In this document: one piece after another, positions 50,771 through 60,755 of the stretch | Layout: each line of letters opens with the position of its first letter | Position numbering within the stretch: the first letter of the stretch is position 1 | Origin: Myxococcales bacterium | GTDB taxonomy: Bacteria; Myxococcota_A; Polyangia; Polyangiales; Ga0077539 | NCBI GenBank assembly: GCA_016793325.1 | Contig: JAEUKI010000076.1 | Coordinates: forward strand, 1 to 64,000 | Length of the DNA stretch: 64,000 nucleotides | Reading direction: 5' to 3' | Translations under genes and position numbers: made by a program | Notes under the pieces: generated by a model | Seen by the model: only the letters and a program-made list of their open reading frames with translations | Told to the model about the DNA's origin: nothing | The model's database searches: none

Positions 50771-51460
50771 GTGACTTCAACTCGAACGAAGAAGTGGCTT
50801 GCTGTCGGTGTCGCGACATCAGCCCTCTTGGGCGGAGCTTTTGCTCTCCGCTCTACTCGCAGCCACGCTGCGGACCACTTGGATCCGCCGGGCCGCACCG
50901 ACCCAGCAGCGATGCCCGCCGGCATGGACCGCAACGCGGACATCGCCGACGTGTACGCGTGGCACCGCGGTACTGGGGCGACCCAAACCGTCGTGCTCGC
51001 GCTCTCGTTCTCGGGACCCAACGCGCCAGCGGCGAACCAAGCGCTGCCCTGTGACCGCGACGTGCTCTACAACATTCACGTCGGTGCAGGCGACACGCTC
51101 CCGGCCGCGGGCTCCGAGCGTGTGTTTCGTGTTCGCTTCGGACGCGACTCGGTCAACAACTGCTTCGCCCGTTGGGAAGGGCTTCCTGGGACGACGGGGC
51201 CCGTCGTCACGCGCACCGAGACCAACATCGATCTCGGCGGAAACGTCCGAGCCTTCGCGGGTCTCCGCGACGACGCGTTCTTCTTCGACCTCCAGGGCTT
51301 CCGCGAGACGCTGGCGATGGGCCAGCTTCGCTTCGTCAACGATCGCGACTTCTTCGCCGGCAAGAACACGCCTGCGATCGTGATCGAAGTCCCCGCGACG
51401 GCCATCAACAACGGCCAGAACACCCTCCGCGTGTGGGCCACCACCGCGCGGGCTCGCTGA
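50771..51460 (+). CDS. DUF4331-like secreted protein, N-terminal-type half
   Basis: This 229-aa protein starts at GTG 50771, behind GGAGG. A short N-terminal hydrophobic region (TKKWLAVGVATSALLGGAFAL) serves as signal. The mature part begins ADHLDPP, followed by RNADIADVYAWH and, near residue 168, FAGLRDDAFFFDLQGF; these are the hallmarks of the N-terminal and central DUF4331 family. The family is secreted and of unknown function. The protein stops at the point where the RxDRxGxPxxNT block usually begins, and that block is found in the next gene. Confidence 0.82.
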   Translation: MTSTRTKKWLAVGVATSALLGGAFALRSTRSHAADHLDPPGRTDPAAMPAGMDRNADIADVYAWHRGTGATQTVVLALSFSGPNAPAANQALPCDRDVLYNIHVGAGDTLPAAGSERVFRVRFGRDSVNNCFARWEGLPGTTGPVVTRTETNIDLGGNVRAFAGLRDDAFFFDLQGFRETLAMGQLRFVNDRDFFAGKNTPAIVIEVPATAINNGQNTLRVWATTARAR

Positions 51461-51477
51461 GAGGAGCACCACAAATC

Positions 51478-52503
51478 ATGAAAACTCTTCGACTCAGCGC
51501 GCTCCTCGCGATCTCGGCGACGGTCATCGCCTGCGCTCCTCCTCCTCCTCCCGCGGACTCGGGCGTCGACACGGGCGTGACGACGGATTCGGGCGTCAAC
51601 CCGACGGACACCGGCGTCGTGACCGACTCTGGCGTCACGCCGACGGACACGGGCGTTGGTCCGACCGACTCTGGTGTTCCTCCGACGGACGGCGGCGGCG
51701 GCGACAAGTGCACCGAGCTCTGCACCGCCGTGATCGGCGCGTGCACGGGCGCCAACGCGCAGTTCACGGACATGGCGGACTGCACCTCGTGGTGCGCCGG
51801 CGCGCGCATCCCCACGGGAACAGCCGGTGAAATGTCCGGCAACACGCTCGAGTGCCGCATCTACCACGCCGGCGTCGCCCGCATGATGCCCGCCGTTCAC
51901 TGCCCGCACGCCGGCCCGACCGGCGGCGAAGTGTGCGGCACCATCAACTTCAACGCGGGCGCCGTCACGGCGTTCACCCGCGTCGATCGCATGGGCATGC
52001 CCGCTGTCTCGACCGCGCTCGTCGGCTCTGCCCGCAAGAACGCGTTCAACGACGGCAACCCCAACGACGACATGGGCTTCGCCGGTGACTTCGTCGGCTC
52101 GCTCACGGCGCTCCACACCGCGCTCGACGCCCGGCTCACCGCGGCGAACCTCACGCCGTGCAGCATGACCACGATGATCGGTGGCCTCCCCGAGTGCGTC
52201 GGCCAGACCTACGCGCCCGGCGCGTCGGTCGCCAGCCTCATCCTGCCGAACGACGCCATCAAGCTCGTGCTCACGACCGCCTCGGGCTTCCCCAACGGCC
52301 GTCGCCTCCAAGACCCGGTCATCGACGTGACGCTCGCGGTGCTCTTGCTCCGCGTCAACTCGTCGGGCCCGGGCACCTGCGCTGGCGGTATGTGCACCGC
52401 CGGAACGCTCGCGGGACTCCCGCTCAACCCGCCACGCAACGACGTGATGGGCGGCATGTTCCCCGACACGTTCCCGTACCTCCACCCGCCGCACCGCATG
52501 TAA
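51478..52503 (+). CDS. DUF4331-like lipoprotein, C-terminal-type half
   Basis: This 341-aa predicted lipoprotein has the signal MKTLRLSALLAISATVIAC, a repeated linker of the form DSGVxPTDTGV (about 25-75), a Cys-rich module (CTELCTAVIGAC...CTSWC) near 77-105 and, near 165-190, AFTRVDRMGMPAVSTALV with downstream KNAFNDGNPNDD, which is the DUF4331 C-terminal block. The C-terminus ends PYLHPPHRM, again a DUF4331 trait. The gene starts 17 bases after the previous one behind GAGGAG and is followed by a strong terminator at 52551. Together they look like one DUF4331 protein split in two, with a surface spacer added. Confidence 0.82.
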   Translation: MKTLRLSALLAISATVIACAPPPPPADSGVDTGVTTDSGVNPTDTGVVTDSGVTPTDTGVGPTDSGVPPTDGGGGDKCTELCTAVIGACTGANAQFTDMADCTSWCAGARIPTGTAGEMSGNTLECRIYHAGVARMMPAVHCPHAGPTGGEVCGTINFNAGAVTAFTRVDRMGMPAVSTALVGSARKNAFNDGNPNDDMGFAGDFVGSLTALHTALDARLTAANLTPCSMTTMIGGLPECVGQTYAPGASVASLILPNDAIKLVLTTASGFPNGRRLQDPVIDVTLAVLLLRVNSSGPGTCAGGMCTAGTLAGLPLNPPRNDVMGGMFPDTFPYLHPPHRM

Positions 52504-52550
52504 TCGTCCGCGGCGATCCGCCGCTGGATTTACAGGCGATACGCGCATCG

Positions 52551-52596
52551 ACGCCGCTCGCGAAACGCACGTTTCACGAGCGGCGTTGTTGTATTT
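52551..52596 (+). terminator. Rho-independent terminator after the DUF4331-like pair
   Basis: A long hairpin starts with ACGCCGCTCG (52551-52560), continues with GAAAC (52562-52566), has the loop GCAC, and closes with GTTTC (52571-52575) and CGAGCGGCGT (52577-52586), with one C/A mismatch between the two stems. A T-rich tail TGTTGTATTT follows at 52587. It ends the DUF4331 transcript and separates it from the TPR gene. Confidence 0.85.
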
Positions 52597-52667
52597 CGAG
52601 GGGCGTTGATTCCGTGTTCGACGCGGTCGTAACTCTCGTCGAAGCTGTGGCATACACCCCTTCGTCC

Positions 52668-54023
52668 ATGCGCACTCATCGCTCTGTTGCTTCGACTTCG
52701 CTCGCGCTGTGCGCGCTCTCGCTCCTCGCGTGCCAACGAAGTCAGCCGCTCGACCCGGCGCGACCCGTCGTTGTCGCGCGGCGCGACGCAGCGCCGGCCG
52801 CAGACGCGAGCTCGTCGAACACCGACGCGAGCGCGGACGCGGCTCCTGCAGCGAGGCTCGACCCAGCTTCGGCGACGCGGGTCGCCGCCCTCGATGACGA
52901 GATTCGAAGCCTCGAGCGCCTCGCCGCCGCGCGCGCGGACAACTGGATCGACCTCGAGACCGTCGCGTCGCGCTACCTCGAGCGCGTCGCCCTCACGGCG
53001 GACTACGAAGACTACCGCCGCGCCGAAGACGCGATCGACCGCGCGTTTCGCAAGGGAAACGGGATGGGTCCGTTCCTCCTCCGCGCGCAGCTCAACTACA
53101 CGCTCCACAGGCTCGACCGCGTCACGGCCGATGTCGACGCGGTGCTGCGCGGCGCGATCGTTCAACCCACGGTGCGCGCGGCGGCCGAAGAGCTCCGCGC
53201 AAACGTGCTCTTTCACACGGGGCGCTACGACGAGGCTCGCGCGGCGTACGAGCGCCTCGTGCGCGAAGAGCGCTCGGCCGAGCGCCTCGCGGCCCTCGCG
53301 CAATACCAGTGGAAGACCGGTGATTTCGCGGGCGCCGATCGCCTCCTCGCCGAAGCGCAGCGCGTCGCGCAACGCCGGTCGCCAGAGGTCCGCGCGTGGC
53401 TCTGCCTCGTGCGAGGGCTGCTCGAGCTCGACCGCGGACGGTGGCCCGACGCGCTCTCGCACTACCGCGAAGGGCTCGTTCTTCGACCCGGATACTGGCT
53501 GCTCGAAGAGCACGAGGCCGAGGCCATGACGCTCATGGGCGAGGGCGCAAGGACGCTCCCGAAGTACCTCGACCTCATCGAGCGCACGAACAACCCCGAG
53601 TTCATGGACGCTGCGGCGGACATCCTCGCCAAGCGCGGTGAGCGCGACGCGGCCGCGCGTTGGGTGGCCCGCGCGAGGGCCATCTACGACGAGCGGCTGC
53701 GGAGGTTTCCCGAGGCGGTCGCAGGGCACGCGGTCGAGCACTTTCTCGAGCACGATCCGCAGCGCGCGGTCGCGATCGCCGAGGCCAACGTGCGCGCTCG
53801 GCCTGGAGGCGAAGCGCAGGTGCACCTCGCGCGAGCGCTCTTCGCCGTGGGCCGACGAGACGACGCGAAGGCCACGATCGATCGCGCGCTCGCGTCGCGC
53901 TGGCGCACCGCAGAGCTCTACGAGTGCGCCTCGCGCATCTATGAAGCGCTCGGACAACGCGCGGTCGCCGCGGCTCACAAGCAGCGGGCGCTCGCGCTCA
54001 ACCCGCACGCGTTCGACGAGTGA
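52668..54023 (+). CDS. TPR-repeat lipoprotein
   Basis: This 451-aa predicted lipoprotein has a signal ending LSLLAC (near residue 22). An Ala/Asp/Ser-rich linker (about 30-65) precedes a helical body with TPR-type units, for example ANVLFHTGRYDEARAAYERLV, AQYQWKTGDFAGADRLLAEAQRV and LARALFAVGRRDDAKATIDRAL. TPRs bind partner peptides. It overlaps the next gene (a beta-propeller) at GTGATG near 54020 and begins an operon with it and the cytochrome c gene. DUF4331, TPR, propeller and cytochrome genes side by side suggest a shared extracellular function. Confidence 0.85.
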   Translation: MRTHRSVASTSLALCALSLLACQRSQPLDPARPVVVARRDAAPAADASSSNTDASADAAPAARLDPASATRVAALDDEIRSLERLAAARADNWIDLETVASRYLERVALTADYEDYRRAEDAIDRAFRKGNGMGPFLLRAQLNYTLHRLDRVTADVDAVLRGAIVQPTVRAAAEELRANVLFHTGRYDEARAAYERLVREERSAERLAALAQYQWKTGDFAGADRLLAEAQRVAQRRSPEVRAWLCLVRGLLELDRGRWPDALSHYREGLVLRPGYWLLEEHEAEAMTLMGEGARTLPKYLDLIERTNNPEFMDAAADILAKRGERDAAARWVARARAIYDERLRRFPEAVAGHAVEHFLEHDPQRAVAIAEANVRARPGGEAQVHLARALFAVGRRDDAKATIDRALASRWRTAELYECASRIYEALGQRAVAAAHKQRALALNPHAFDE

Positions 54024-55180
54024 TGCGACCGTGGGCCACAGCTTCGACGCTCCTCTGCGCGCTCACGATGCAGTGCGCGTCGCCGCTCGCGTGGCCTGAA
54101 GAAGCGCGCAACATCGAGTACCCGCGCGGGGGCGTTGTCGCGTTCGTGCTCGACGCATCCGCGGACGAGCTCGTCGTCGTGGACCTCGCGTCGGAGGGCG
54201 GCCGCGTGCTCGCGAAGGTGCCCGTGCGGCTCGACCCGATCGCGTCGAGCGGTCCGTCTGCGGTCGTCGTGGATCGCTCGCGAAGAGCGCTCTTTGTCGC
54301 GCTCGCGCCGCCGATTCCACCGCACCCGCCGGGGCCTCACTCGACGCACGTCCTCGTGCCCCAAGACGGAACGCTCCTCTCGCTCTCGCTCGACACGCTG
54401 CGCGAGCGGGCGCGGGCGCGCACCGAGCCCTACTCGTCGGCGCTCGTTTTGTCCGACGATCGCTCGTCGCTGTGGGTCGCGAGCTTCGAGTATCTGCGCG
54501 CGCTCGACGCGCGAGTTCCCGTCGAGATGCGCGGGGGCGCGGTGACCGTGTTCGACGCTGACACCCTCGCGCCGCTCGCGACCGGAAGACCGTGCCTCGT
54601 GCCCGCGGCGATCGCCGAAGGAGCCACCGCGGATCGCGCCTGGATCGCGTGCTTCGGCGAGGACGCAGCAGCGTCCGTCGAGCGTCAGGGGCGCTCGATC
54701 GCGCGCGTTGGGTCTGCCTCGGTCGGCGAAAACCCCGGTCGCTACCCCGCGATTCGATTCGCGCCCGAGCACCTCGCGCTCGACGCCGCGCGCGGCCGCG
54801 TGTGGGTCGCCAACCACGACTCGCGCGAGCTCGTCTCGCTCTCGATCGCCGATGGAACGATCGCCGCGCGCGTCCCGCTCGGCGCGAAGCCCTCGCGCCC
54901 CCTCGTCGAAGGGTCGACCACCTTCGTCGCGACGCGCGAGCCCGGCGCGCTCGTTCGCATCGCGGACGACACGATCGCGGGTCGCCTCGTCCTCGATGAA
55001 AACGTGTGCGTCGAGCCGAGGGCCGTCGCTCGCGCCGACGGCGGCCGGCGCTTCGTGTTGTGCGCGGGCGACGAGCGAAGGGCCGGAGCGCTCGTCGAAG
55101 TGTCGTCCGACGGAGCCGCGGTGCTTCGACGATTTGCCGTCGGCCAACGCCCTGCGGCCGTGACGCTCTTTTCGCCATGA
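54020..55180 (+). CDS. YVTN-type beta-propeller secreted protein
   Basis: This 386-aa protein has a signal (about 1-20, ending MQCASP and possibly a lipobox). The rest contains repeated YVTN/NHL-type blades: VAFVLDASADELVVVDLAS, TVFDADTLAPLATGRPC, GRVWVANHDSRELVSLSIADGTIAARVPLG and GTIAARVP-like closings. Such propellers accompany secreted cytochromes and often read as surface electron-transfer or peptide-binding scaffolds. Start codons GTG 54020 and ATG 54023 are both possible. The gene after it encodes a c-type cytochrome and overlaps by ATGA. Confidence 0.83.
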   Translation: MMRPWATASTLLCALTMQCASPLAWPEEARNIEYPRGGVVAFVLDASADELVVVDLASEGGRVLAKVPVRLDPIASSGPSAVVVDRSRRALFVALAPPIPPHPPGPHSTHVLVPQDGTLLSLSLDTLRERARARTEPYSSALVLSDDRSSLWVASFEYLRALDARVPVEMRGGAVTVFDADTLAPLATGRPCLVPAAIAEGATADRAWIACFGEDAAASVERQGRSIARVGSASVGENPGRYPAIRFAPEHLALDAARGRVWVANHDSRELVSLSIADGTIAARVPLGAKPSRPLVEGSTTFVATREPGALVRIADDTIAGRLVLDENVCVEPRAVARADGGRRFVLCAGDERRAGALVEVSSDGAAVLRRFAVGQRPAAVTLFSP

Positions 55181-55896
55181 ACACCCCGCGCGCGAAGCTC
55201 ACAGCGCTCGTCGTGCTCTTGGGAGCGCTCGCCGCCCGCTGCGCGCCGTCGATCGACCGCGACCCGCTCGATGACCCGACGATCTCGCGCTCGCGCTTCA
55301 ACGCGTTTCGCTGCACGACGTGCCACGCGATCGGCGCTGGCGACCCGCGCATCCTGCCCGGCGCGAGGCTCGACGGAGCGCTCGCGCGTCGGTCATTTTG
55401 GGGCGGCGCGATCGCGACGGCGCGCGGCGCGGTCGACGAGTGCTTCGCTCACTTCATGCGCGGCGACTCGCTCGACCGCGAGCCCGACGCCGAGGCGCGC
55501 TTGCTGCGGAGGTTGTCGGAGCTTCGCGCCGTGTCGGGCGCGCTAACAGACACAGTGCCGTTTACGGTGGTGAGCGAGACCGCGCCGCCGACGGGCGGCG
55601 ATCGCGCGCGGGGAAGGGACCTCTACGATCGCGCGTGCGGCTATTGTCACGGCGCCCCGCACACCGGCGAGGGGCGCGTGGGCGCGACCACGTCGGTGCT
55701 TCCGGAAGACACCGAGCGCAGCCACCCGAGCGCGTCGGGCTACACGATCGAGACGCTTCGGCACACGTTCGTGCACAAAGTGCGGCTCGGGTCGTTTCGA
55801 GGATTCGCGGGCACGATGCCGCCGTTTTCGCGCGAGGTCCTCTCGGACGAGGACGTCGTCGACATCGTCGCGTACCTCGACCCGACGCTGCGCTGA
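55177..55896 (+). CDS. Di-heme c-type cytochrome
   Basis: This 239-aa protein has a signal ending ALAARC (near residue 22) that may be lipidated, then two CxxCH heme motifs: CTTCH near residue 47 and CGYCH near 155. The second lies in a typical cytochrome c domain, with GTMPPFS before the last helix supplying the axial Met and the closing helix EDVVDIVAYLDP. It likely carries electrons in the periplasm, either for the propeller protein it follows or for a surface enzyme. It is coupled to the upstream gene by ATGA. Confidence 0.9.
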   Translation: MNTPRAKLTALVVLLGALAARCAPSIDRDPLDDPTISRSRFNAFRCTTCHAIGAGDPRILPGARLDGALARRSFWGGAIATARGAVDECFAHFMRGDSLDREPDAEARLLRRLSELRAVSGALTDTVPFTVVSETAPPTGGDRARGRDLYDRACGYCHGAPHTGEGRVGATTSVLPEDTERSHPSASGYTIETLRHTFVHKVRLGSFRGFAGTMPPFSREVLSDEDVVDIVAYLDPTLR

Positions 55897-55954
55897 CGCG
55901 CGCGTTGTCTGCCCGCGAGTGAAGACAGCGTCGTGTTGTACGCTCGCGCGCATC

Positions 55955-57175
55955 GTGACCGAACCCGCCCCGAGCCCCGCCCAGGGAACCTACGATCGCG
56001 CCTTCGCCCCGCTCGCCGAGCGCTTCGCGAAGCAACTCGAGACCCAAGAGGTCGGCGCGTCGCTGTGCGTCTATCACCGAGGCGAGCGCGTTGTTGATTT
56101 GTGGGGAGGTTTTTCAAATGTCCAGACGGGCGCTCGTTGGCAGAGCGACACGCGCGCGTTGGTGTTCTCCGTCACCAAGGGCCTCGCGGCGATGGCGACG
56201 CTGCTGCTCACCGACCGCGGCGAGCTCGAGCTCGACGCCCCCGTGGCCGCGTACTGGCCGTCGTTCGCGAAGGCGGGCAAGGGCGCGATCACCGTTCGCA
56301 CGCTGCTCAATCACCGGGCGGGCCTCGCCGTGCTCGACAAGCGGCTCGAGCTCGTCGACTGCTTGCAGCCCGAGCGCTATGCGCTGGTGCTCGACGCGAT
56401 GGAGTCGCAGTCGCCTGGGTGGGAGCCAGGCGCGGCGCAGGGGTACCACGCCGTCAGCTACGGGATGTTCATCCGTGAGCTCTTCGAGCGCGTCTCGCGC
56501 GAGCGATTGGGCGCGTTCTTGCGGCGCGAAATCTTCGACCCCCTCGGCTCGGACGCGCGCCTCGGAACGGGTCCCGAAGAAGATCACCGCGTCGCCGAGC
56601 TCTACCCGCCCTCGATCGCCGATCGCGCCGTCGAGATGGCCAAGCTGTTCGCGCGCGACCCGGACGCTCCCGAGATCGCCATCGCGAAGAACATCGCCTC
56701 GCGTCGGTCGATCGTTCGTGGGGCGTTCGACAACCCGCGCACCGGCGCGAAGACCATTTCTGCGTACGCGGACGTTCGCGTGCGTCGAAGCGAACTGGCG
56801 TGGGCGTCGGCGACGGCGAGCGCCCGCGGGCTCGCGCGCGCGTACTTGCCGTTTTCTCAGGGCGGATCGCACGCGGGACGGCAGTACGTGAAGCCCTCGA
56901 CGCTCGCGCCGCTGTACGAGCGACAGAGCTTCTCTCCGCGCGATCGCGTGCTGCACAAGCCGCTCGGCTGGTCGCAGGGGTTTCTCAAAGAAGACCTCGG
57001 CGTGTTCGGCCCGACGCGCGAAGCCTTCGGTCACGCGGGGATGGGCGGCGCCCTCGGCTGGTGCGATCCCGTCCATCAGCTCACGTTCGGCTACGTGATG
57101 AACAAGCTCGATTGGCGTGTGCGTTCGCCGCGGTCGCTCGCGCTGTGCGCCGCGCTCTACGAGTGTGTGCGATAG
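55955..57175 (+). CDS. Serine hydrolase of the beta-lactamase class C/EstB family
   Basis: This 406-aa protein shows the penicillin-binding-fold motifs: SVTK near residue 70 with the nucleophilic Ser, then RTLLNHRAGL, and GYHAVSYG near 162 in place of the class C Tyr-x-Asn motif, the version found in EstB-type esterases. The late motif GHAGMGG near 362 matches the H-x-G form of the KTG box. It probably cleaves esters or beta-lactams but looks cytoplasmic because no signal is seen. I chose GTG 55955; GTG 55919 would add 12 residues. It follows the cytochrome c operon by 58 bases and may be independent. Confidence 0.88.
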   Translation: MTEPAPSPAQGTYDRAFAPLAERFAKQLETQEVGASLCVYHRGERVVDLWGGFSNVQTGARWQSDTRALVFSVTKGLAAMATLLLTDRGELELDAPVAAYWPSFAKAGKGAITVRTLLNHRAGLAVLDKRLELVDCLQPERYALVLDAMESQSPGWEPGAAQGYHAVSYGMFIRELFERVSRERLGAFLRREIFDPLGSDARLGTGPEEDHRVAELYPPSIADRAVEMAKLFARDPDAPEIAIAKNIASRRSIVRGAFDNPRTGAKTISAYADVRVRRSELAWASATASARGLARAYLPFSQGGSHAGRQYVKPSTLAPLYERQSFSPRDRVLHKPLGWSQGFLKEDLGVFGPTREAFGHAGMGGALGWCDPVHQLTFGYVMNKLDWRVRSPRSLALCAALYECVR

Positions 57176-57183
57176 ACGTTTCG

Positions 57184-59478
57184 CTACGCCTCGAGCGCGA
57201 GCAGCTCTTTGGTGCGCTGGAGGTTCTTCTCGTACTGGGCGCGGGCCGAGCCGTACTGCACGGGCCAGTCGATCGCCGTGTGACCGAGGTCCGCCGCGGC
57301 GTGCAGCGTCCAGTACGGATCGGCGAGGTGCGGGCGCGCGAGCGAGCAGAGGTCCGCGCGGCCTGCGGCGACGATCGTGTTGATGTGGTCGTGCTCGAAG
57401 ATGTTTCCCACGGCGATCGTCGGGACGCCGAGGTCGTTGCGGATGCGATCGCTGAAGGGAACTTGAAACATCCGCCCGTACACAGGCCGCTCGTCTTTGA
57501 CGACCTGCCCCGACGAGACGTGAATGATGTCCGCGCCCTCGAGCTTGAAGCGCCGCGCGACCTCCGTGGCCACGTCGGGCGTGAGTCCCTTGGGAGCCCA
57601 ATCGTGCGCGGAGATGCGCACCGACATCGGCTTGTTCGCGGGCCACGCAGCGCGCATCGCGCGAAACACCGCGAGGGGAAAGCGCATGCGATTGTCCAGC
57701 GATCCGCCGTGCTCGTCCGTACGCTGGTTGGTCAACGGCGAGATGAAGCTCGACAAGAGGTACCCGTGCGCCGCGTGGAGCTCGACCATGTCGAACCCCG
57801 CGCGCTCGGCGCGCTCGGTGGCCGCGACGAACTGCGCGAGCACGCGCTCCATGTCCGCCTCGGTCATCGCGCGCGGCGTCTGCGAGACGCCAGGGATGTA
57901 CGGGATGGGCGAGGGGGCGACGAGCTCCCAGCCGCCGCTGTCGAGCGGCTGGTCCATCCCCTCCCACGCGAGCTTGGTCGCGCCCTTGCGTCCAGCGTGC
58001 CCGAGCTGGATCGCGATCTTCGCTTTTGAATGCTGGTGCACAAAATCAACGACGCGCTTCCACTGCGCGACGTGCTCTTCTGTGTACAGCCCGGTGCAGC
58101 CCGGGGTGATCCGCGCGTCCGGCGCGACGTCGGTCATCTCGGTGAAGATCAGCCCAGCGCCGCCCATCGCGCGGCTGCCGTAGTGAACGACGTGAAAATC
58201 ACCGGGTGTCCCGTCGGTCGCGGAGTACATGCACATGGGCGAGACGACGACGCGGTTGGCCACGGTCATCTCGCGCAGCGAAAACGGCGTGAACATCGGC
58301 GGGACGGGCGCGCCGAGCACGCCGCTGCGCGCCGAGCAGAACCGGTCGAGCGAGGCGACGTACGCCGGGTCGCGGAGCTTCTGGTTTTCGTAGCCGACGC
58401 GCTGGCTGCCTGTGAGCAGCGAGAAGACGAACTGCTCGGGCTCGAGCTTGACGTATCGGTCGATCTCTTCGAACCACGTCATGCGGTTGCGCGCGGCGCT
58501 CTGGAGCTTGAGCGCCTCGACCTCGCGCTCGGCCTGGTACTTCGCGAGCCGCGTGGGGACATCGCCGTCGGTGCTGGTGAGCACGCTGACGAGCGAGATC
58601 GCGTCCTCCATCGCGAGCTTGGTCCCCGAGCCGATCGAGAAGTGCGCGGTGTGCGCCGCGTCGCCGAGCAGGACGACGTTGTTGCGAAACCATCGCTCGC
58701 ACAACACGCGGTTGAACTTGAGCCACGAGGCCGAGCCGCGCAGGTGCTTGGCGTTGGACACGAGGGGGTTTCCGTCGAGCAGGTCCGCGAAGAGGCGCTC
58801 GCAGAAGCGTACGGACTCGTCTTGCTCGAGCGACTCGAGGCCCGCGGCCTTCCACGTCTCTTCGGGGGTCTCGACGATGAACGTCGACCACTCGTCGTCG
58901 AACCGATACGCGTGGAGGTTGAACCAACCCCACTCGGTCTCTTTGAACGCGAACGTGAACGCGTCGAGCTTCTTGCGCGTCCCGAGCCAGATGAACCGAC
59001 AGCGTCCCTGCGCGATCCGCGGGTTGAAGTGCTCTTCGTACGTCGAGCGCGCCATCGAGTGAACGCCGTCCGCGCCGATCACGAGGTCGTACTGCTTCTC
59101 GAACAGCCCGAGCGACTGAACGTGCGTCTGAAACTTCAGCTCGACCCCGAGCTCGCTCGCGCGACGCTGAAAGATCTCGAGGAGCTTCTTGCGGCCGATA
59201 CCGCAGAATCCATGGCCGCTCGACGTGATCTTTCGGTCCTTGAAGAACACGTCGATGTCGTCCCAGTGCCGAAACGACTGCTCGATCTCGTCGACCACCT
59301 TCGGGTCCTGCGCGCGAAAGCCCCCCATGGTCTTGTCCGAGAAGACCACGCCCCAGCCGAACGTGTCGTCGGCCTTGTTGCGCTCGATCACGGTGATCTC
59401 TGCGCGCGGGTCGGCCTTCTTCATCAAGATCGAGAAATAGAGGCCCGCGGGGCCTCCTCCCAAACATGCGATGCGCAT
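57184..59478 (-). CDS. Fused FAD monooxygenase / old yellow enzyme, anthraniloyl-CoA monooxygenase type
   Basis: This 764-aa protein joins two flavoenzymes. Residues 1-385 are an aromatic-ring FAD hydroxylase: the dinucleotide motif CLGGGPAGLYF (5-15), the DG motif IGADGVHS near 135, and LLGDAAHTAHFSIGSG near 280. Residues about 395-764 are an old yellow enzyme/NADH:flavin oxidoreductase: FTPFSLREMTVANRVVVSPMCMYS, the active-site pair HAAHGYL near 560, and PTIAVGN near 690. That fusion is the layout of 2-aminobenzoyl-CoA monooxygenase/reductase; salicylyl-CoA 5-hydroxylases are related. The neighbour, 51 bases upstream, is tryptophan 2,3-dioxygenase, whose pathway yields anthranilate, which supports the former. 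Confidence 0.88.
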   Translation of the reverse strand: MRIACLGGGPAGLYFSILMKKADPRAEITVIERNKADDTFGWGVVFSDKTMGGFRAQDPKVVDEIEQSFRHWDDIDVFFKDRKITSSGHGFCGIGRKKLLEIFQRRASELGVELKFQTHVQSLGLFEKQYDLVIGADGVHSMARSTYEEHFNPRIAQGRCRFIWLGTRKKLDAFTFAFKETEWGWFNLHAYRFDDEWSTFIVETPEETWKAAGLESLEQDESVRFCERLFADLLDGNPLVSNAKHLRGSASWLKFNRVLCERWFRNNVVLLGDAAHTAHFSIGSGTKLAMEDAISLVSVLTSTDGDVPTRLAKYQAEREVEALKLQSAARNRMTWFEEIDRYVKLEPEQFVFSLLTGSQRVGYENQKLRDPAYVASLDRFCSARSGVLGAPVPPMFTPFSLREMTVANRVVVSPMCMYSATDGTPGDFHVVHYGSRAMGGAGLIFTEMTDVAPDARITPGCTGLYTEEHVAQWKRVVDFVHQHSKAKIAIQLGHAGRKGATKLAWEGMDQPLDSGGWELVAPSPIPYIPGVSQTPRAMTEADMERVLAQFVAATERAERAGFDMVELHAAHGYLLSSFISPLTNQRTDEHGGSLDNRMRFPLAVFRAMRAAWPANKPMSVRISAHDWAPKGLTPDVATEVARRFKLEGADIIHVSSGQVVKDERPVYGRMFQVPFSDRIRNDLGVPTIAVGNIFEHDHINTIVAAGRADLCSLARPHLADPYWTLHAAADLGHTAIDWPVQYGSARAQYEKNLQRTKELLALEA

Positions 59479-59529
59479 CGTCGCTCTCTCGTCGGTGTGG
59501 TCGAAGTGAGTGAGTACAGTCGGTTTTGA

Positions 59530-60651
<1,122 letters not shown>

Positions 60652-60755
60652 GGGCGCGAGTGTGCCGACCGTTGTTTCGCGAGCACAAGTGCAAGCGCTG
60701 CGTATCGCCGGCGCAAGACGTTGACGACGCACGAAGTGACGCGCGGCGCGCTGCG

